A stretch of 41,539 nucleotides of DNA. It comes from a virus. Positions 41,473-41,539 of the stretch are shown here, one piece after another (position 1 is the first letter of the stretch; each line of letters begins with the position of its first letter). A program made the translations under genes and the position numbers. The notes below the pieces were generated by a model. It did not search any database. It had not been told where the DNA came from and was given only the letters and a program-made list of their open reading frames with translations. The DNA lies in the IMG/VR virus record IMGVR_UViG_3300031673_000160, positions 1 through 41,539 of that record; one strand, given 5' to 3'.

Positions 41473-41539
41473 TTACTTAATCACGATTTGGTTTTTCTTC
41501 TTGGTTTCATTAACGGCTTTGGGAATACTGACCGTTAAA
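41473..41539 (-). CDS. C-terminal end of a convergent minus-strand gene (partial)
   Basis: Reading the reverse strand from the window edge, an open frame of 21 codons ends in TAA at 41473-41475 and translates as LTVSIPKAVNETKKKNQIVIK. It is short, but it lies immediately before a hairpin terminator with a T-run in its own direction, and no plus-strand gene follows ArdC. Together these suggest that transcription direction reverses here. Function is unknown. Confidence 0.45.
   Translation of the reverse strand, partial: LTVSIPKAVNETKKKNQIVIK

Noticed and set aside
1-41539. tRNA genes, CRISPR arrays, integrase/attachment sites and reverse-transcriptase-based diversity elements
   Set aside because: I looked for them because of the CCA-type enzyme, nucleases and variable tail protein, but saw no cloverleaf with T-loop, no spaced direct repeats, no integrase motifs and no reverse-transcriptase motif.

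Overview
The window is a contiguous piece of a large tailed-phage genome (contractile-tail type), not a bacterial chromosome. The evidence is tightly packed genes on one strand and a T4-like replication set: family B DNA polymerase, SNF2-type helicase, DnaG-like primase, RuvC-like resolvase and a phage sigma factor. There is also a baseplate block with gp25-like and gp6-like wedge proteins and a large modular tail protein. The DNA is AT-rich, start codons are mostly preceded by A/T-rich leaders rather than Shine-Dalgarno sequences, and stops are almost all TAA. Two host-type promoters fit the TTG-N19-TAnnTTTG pattern of Bacteroidota, and the tail protein carries FN3-like modules of a Bacteroidota flavour, so a Bacteroidota host is likely. 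No tRNA, rRNA, CRISPR array, integrase or insertion sequence was seen.

Layout. 1-1998: tail end of a virion or lysis region, with a partial gene, three small unknowns and a two-segment membrane protein. 2046-7867: early replication block (SNF2 helicase, small unknown, PolB) behind a Bacteroidota-type promoter. 7901-11645: accessory block with a coiled-coil protein, a Nudix fusion, a 51-residue tandem-repeat protein, a WYL-like protein and another unknown, ended by a perfect hairpin terminator. 11703-19213: the most unusual part, a probable RNA-repair or nucleotide-transfer island. It holds a 1699-residue protein with three kinase-like modules, a CCA/poly(A)-type nucleotidyltransferase and a C-terminal 2H phosphoesterase, then a PD-(D/E)XK-like protein, a HAD protein of the Swiss-Army-Knife RNA-repair type, and a ParB-like protein with a possible ADP-ribosyltransferase tail. 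19346-22653: glycosyltransferase and three unknowns. 22755-34327: baseplate and tail genes. 34328-38338: membrane zincin, RHH-like protein, RuvC-like nuclease, GIY-YIG protein, HTH-metallophosphoesterase, Lys/Ala/Pro-tailed protein and a 52-residue Zn-knuckle protein. 38393-41426: primase, overlapping sigma factor and an ArdC-like antirestriction protein. 41473-41539: end of a convergent minus-strand gene.

Regulation. A motif GTATTTATA (last base sometimes T or G) stands in front of twelve genes or operons, usually 12-31 bases before the start codon and often just after a terminator. It is the best candidate for the phage's own (middle/late) promoter and the sigma factor at 39360 is the best candidate to read it. 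The two perfect TTG-N19-TAnnTTTG promoters sit instead before the helicase/PolB and primase/sigma genes, giving a simple host-promoter-early, phage-sigma-late scheme. By eye I found no GATC anywhere in the window, which fits restriction avoidance beside an ArdC-like protein.
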